A stretch of 64,000 nucleotides of DNA from Cynocephalus volans (Eukaryota; Chordata; Mammalia; Dermoptera; Cynocephalidae), in the NCBI RefSeq assembly GCF_027409185.1, contig NC_084475.1, positions 15,830,130 to 15,894,129 of the forward strand. Direction: 5' to 3'. This document shows, piece after piece, positions 62,367 to 64,000 of this stretch. The first letter of the stretch is position 1, and every line of letters begins with the position of its first letter. The position numbers and the translations under genes were made by a program. A model generated the notes under the pieces. That model made no database searches. It was not told where the DNA came from and saw nothing but the letters and a program-made list of their open reading frames with translations.

Positions 62367-62660
62367 AAGCTGTTGGTAAAGACAACCAAATGAAGATGGG
62401 AAAATAAAGTATCTTTGGATGTATGTAGTGAAAATAATAATAACTTTCTAGGAAACATCTAACAAAAACTCCCTTAAATACCAATTGACATTTAAGAGAA
62501 AATTAAATTGACATTTAAGAGAAAATTAAACTGAGTTCCTAGGACTAAAAATATTGAAACGAAGTACTCAATAAACACCTGTATAACAAGTATAAGGAAA
62601 ACCCTTATTTAATAATTATTCACAGAATCTGTTTAAAACTACCCTTTAAAACCCTAGTCT

Positions 62661-62720
62661 ACACCAAGCTCAAGAGTTCAGATCCCCATCCCAGACACAC
62701 ACACACATACACACACACAA
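62661..62720 (+). mobile_element. CYN SINE, 5'-truncated, with (CA)n
   Basis: ACACCAAGCTCAAGAGTTCA to ATCCCCATCCCAG, then a (CA)n microsatellite. Confidence 0.55.
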
Positions 62721-62790
62721 CACTAGTCAAGTGTTTGACACATACCACTTTCAGACTATGCCTTGTCTTGTTTAAGAATATAAACAATTC

Positions 62791-62945
62791 AGGGCCGAGC
62801 CTGTGGCGCACTCGGGAGGGTGCGGCGCTGGGAGCGCGGCGACGCTCCCAGCGGCCGCGGGTTCGGATCCTATATAGGAATGGCCTGTGCACTCACTGGC
62901 TGAGTGCCGGTCACGAAAAAGGAAAAAAAAAAAAAAAAAAAAAAA
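62791..62945 (+). mobile_element. CYN SINE, type C
   Basis: Target AGAATATAAACAATTC (62775-62790, 62946-62961). Stem region GCTCCCAGCGGCCGCGGG. Confidence 0.93.
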
Positions 62946-63283
62946 AGAATATAAACAATTCCCCACCAGGCAGGTGACCTCCACAGCCTTAACTCATTGC
63001 TTATAATGACATTCAATTTGTGAATACACAAAACAAAGAATTCAATGCCAAGCCATTAATTGCTAAGTATGAATTTGCAAACATTCCATTGAAAACTCCT
63101 TGCTTCAACAAAATACTAAGCATCCTCTATAGGCTGGGTTCTTCATTACATCCACTGGTAAGGTCAACAGTGTGGCCATTCAAAAGAAGAGGGAAAAAAA
63201 GGCAGGGTCAGAATAAGCAAACTGTACTCCTTTATTGCCACCTGTATTCTGGAGCATAAAAATGTGCACAGAATGATTAGAAG

Positions 63284-63335
63284 AGCTATCAGATCCCTAT
63301 ACTGGCCAGCCACCAAAAAAATAAATAAATAAAAA
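63284..63335 (+). mobile_element. CYN SINE, severely 5'-truncated
   Basis: Starts at CAGATCCCTATACTGGCC and ends with an (AAAT)n tail. Target GA[T/C]TAGAAGAGCT on both sides. Confidence 0.72.
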
Positions 63336-63896
63336 AGACTAGAAGAGCTACATTGAGTATGCTGAAAGCCCCAATGTGAAACATATTCCAATATTCCAAT
63401 TAAGTCACTTAGTCACCAATTTTCTGTAACTGTTCTCTTGGATAATTCAACTCCTACTTTTTAGGCTTTTCCTCATCAATAAAAGCTCTCTAAAACTAAA
63501 CCCTCCCTTACTCATGGATTCACTACATATCAAGTCCAAAGGAAATTTGCCTTTACGATTCCATAAAGCAGTATCTGGGCTCCTCCTCTGTATAAATCTC
63601 ATCCCTGAGATAGCTATGCCCCAGAGGAGTTGTGTGAAGTATCTCTCTGGGTCCCTGTTTCTTCACTTCACAAAAATGAACTGGGCTAAACTAGTGACTC
63701 TGCTCTCTGAAACCACTTAACACTCCTTGATGTAACCTGTTAGGCTAAATCTACACTAGAATGAAACAGTATGTTCTCAGTTAGCAGAAGACTACATGGT
63801 TCACATGCAGCGGGCAAACTCTACTTCACATGATTGAAAAACTTATTTACAAACCAATCTCTGGAGTTGTTAGTTTGAATGCTCTCTATATAATTT

Positions 63897-64000
63897 TACA
63901 AGCATTTACTGAGCATGTTCTATGTATTGGGTACTGGCTTAGGCTCTAGAGAACATAGTGAACAAAAAGTCCCTATCTCAGCTTACATTTCAGTGGAGAC
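63897..64000 (+). repeat. L2 LINE 3' end, cut by window edge
   Basis: 'catttactgagcatgttcta', 'gggtactggcttaggctcta', 'cagcttacatttcagtgg'. Confidence 0.7.

Larger units (their letters stand above)
60159..64000 (-). other. SUMO2: SUMO2 intron 2 (partial)
   Basis: From the exon 3 acceptor to the window edge no SUMO2 exon 2 sequence was found. It holds many CYN SINEs and L2 3' ends (about 61570-61735 and 63897-64000). Confidence 0.8.

Overview
This is a mammalian nuclear genomic window, with split genes that have GT-AG introns, CpG-island promoters, AATAAA signals and old MIR, L2, MER and L1 debris. The best lineage clue is the SINE content. About 75 tRNA-Ile-like SINEs are present as monomers, dimers and 'one-and-a-half' units. 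They match the CYN-SINE family described from colugos (Dermoptera), and no Alu was seen in 64 kb. I infer a colugo (Galeopterus or Cynocephalus). The mammalian assignment is secure. The colugo assignment rests on recognising the SINE family and was not confirmed by a database search.

The gene order matches human chromosome 17q25.1: SLC16A5 (+), ARMC7 (+), NT5C (-), JPT1/HN1 (-), SUMO2 (-). SLC16A5 is present only as its last two coding exons (1829-4261), because the rest lies to the left of the window. ARMC7 is complete (three coding exons, 7835-23336, 206 aa) and has a 14.8-kb second intron full of repeats. NT5C (five coding exons, 26099 down to 24846, 202 aa) is compact and meets ARMC7 tail to tail. 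Their poly(A) signals are only 36 bp apart start to start. JPT1 is complete (five coding exons, 45281 down to 29212, 154 aa), with a 19-nt microexon and a textbook TATA/GC/CCAAT promoter. SUMO2 contributes its last two coding exons (60158-60087 and 56477-56415). Its first half lies beyond the right edge.

The five genes have unrelated jobs: a monocarboxylate-type transporter, an armadillo-repeat protein, a cytosolic 5'(3')-deoxyribonucleotidase, a small microtubule-associated phosphoprotein and a ubiquitin-like modifier. Their adjacency is conserved mammalian synteny, not a pathway or operon.

Mobile DNA dominates the rest. SINE density is clearly higher in the right half, in the JPT1 introns, the JPT1-SUMO2 gap and the SUMO2 introns. 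Most copies have clear target-site duplications. I found no new multi-gene system. The most interesting points are small: a tailless tRNA-Arg retropseudogene about 25 bp from an ARMC7 splice acceptor, a perfect 23-bp inverted repeat inserted in a SINE, repeated re-use of single SINE target sites, severely 5'-truncated SINEs, two 80-bp mariner-like palindromes, and the overlapping ARMC7/NT5C 3' ends.
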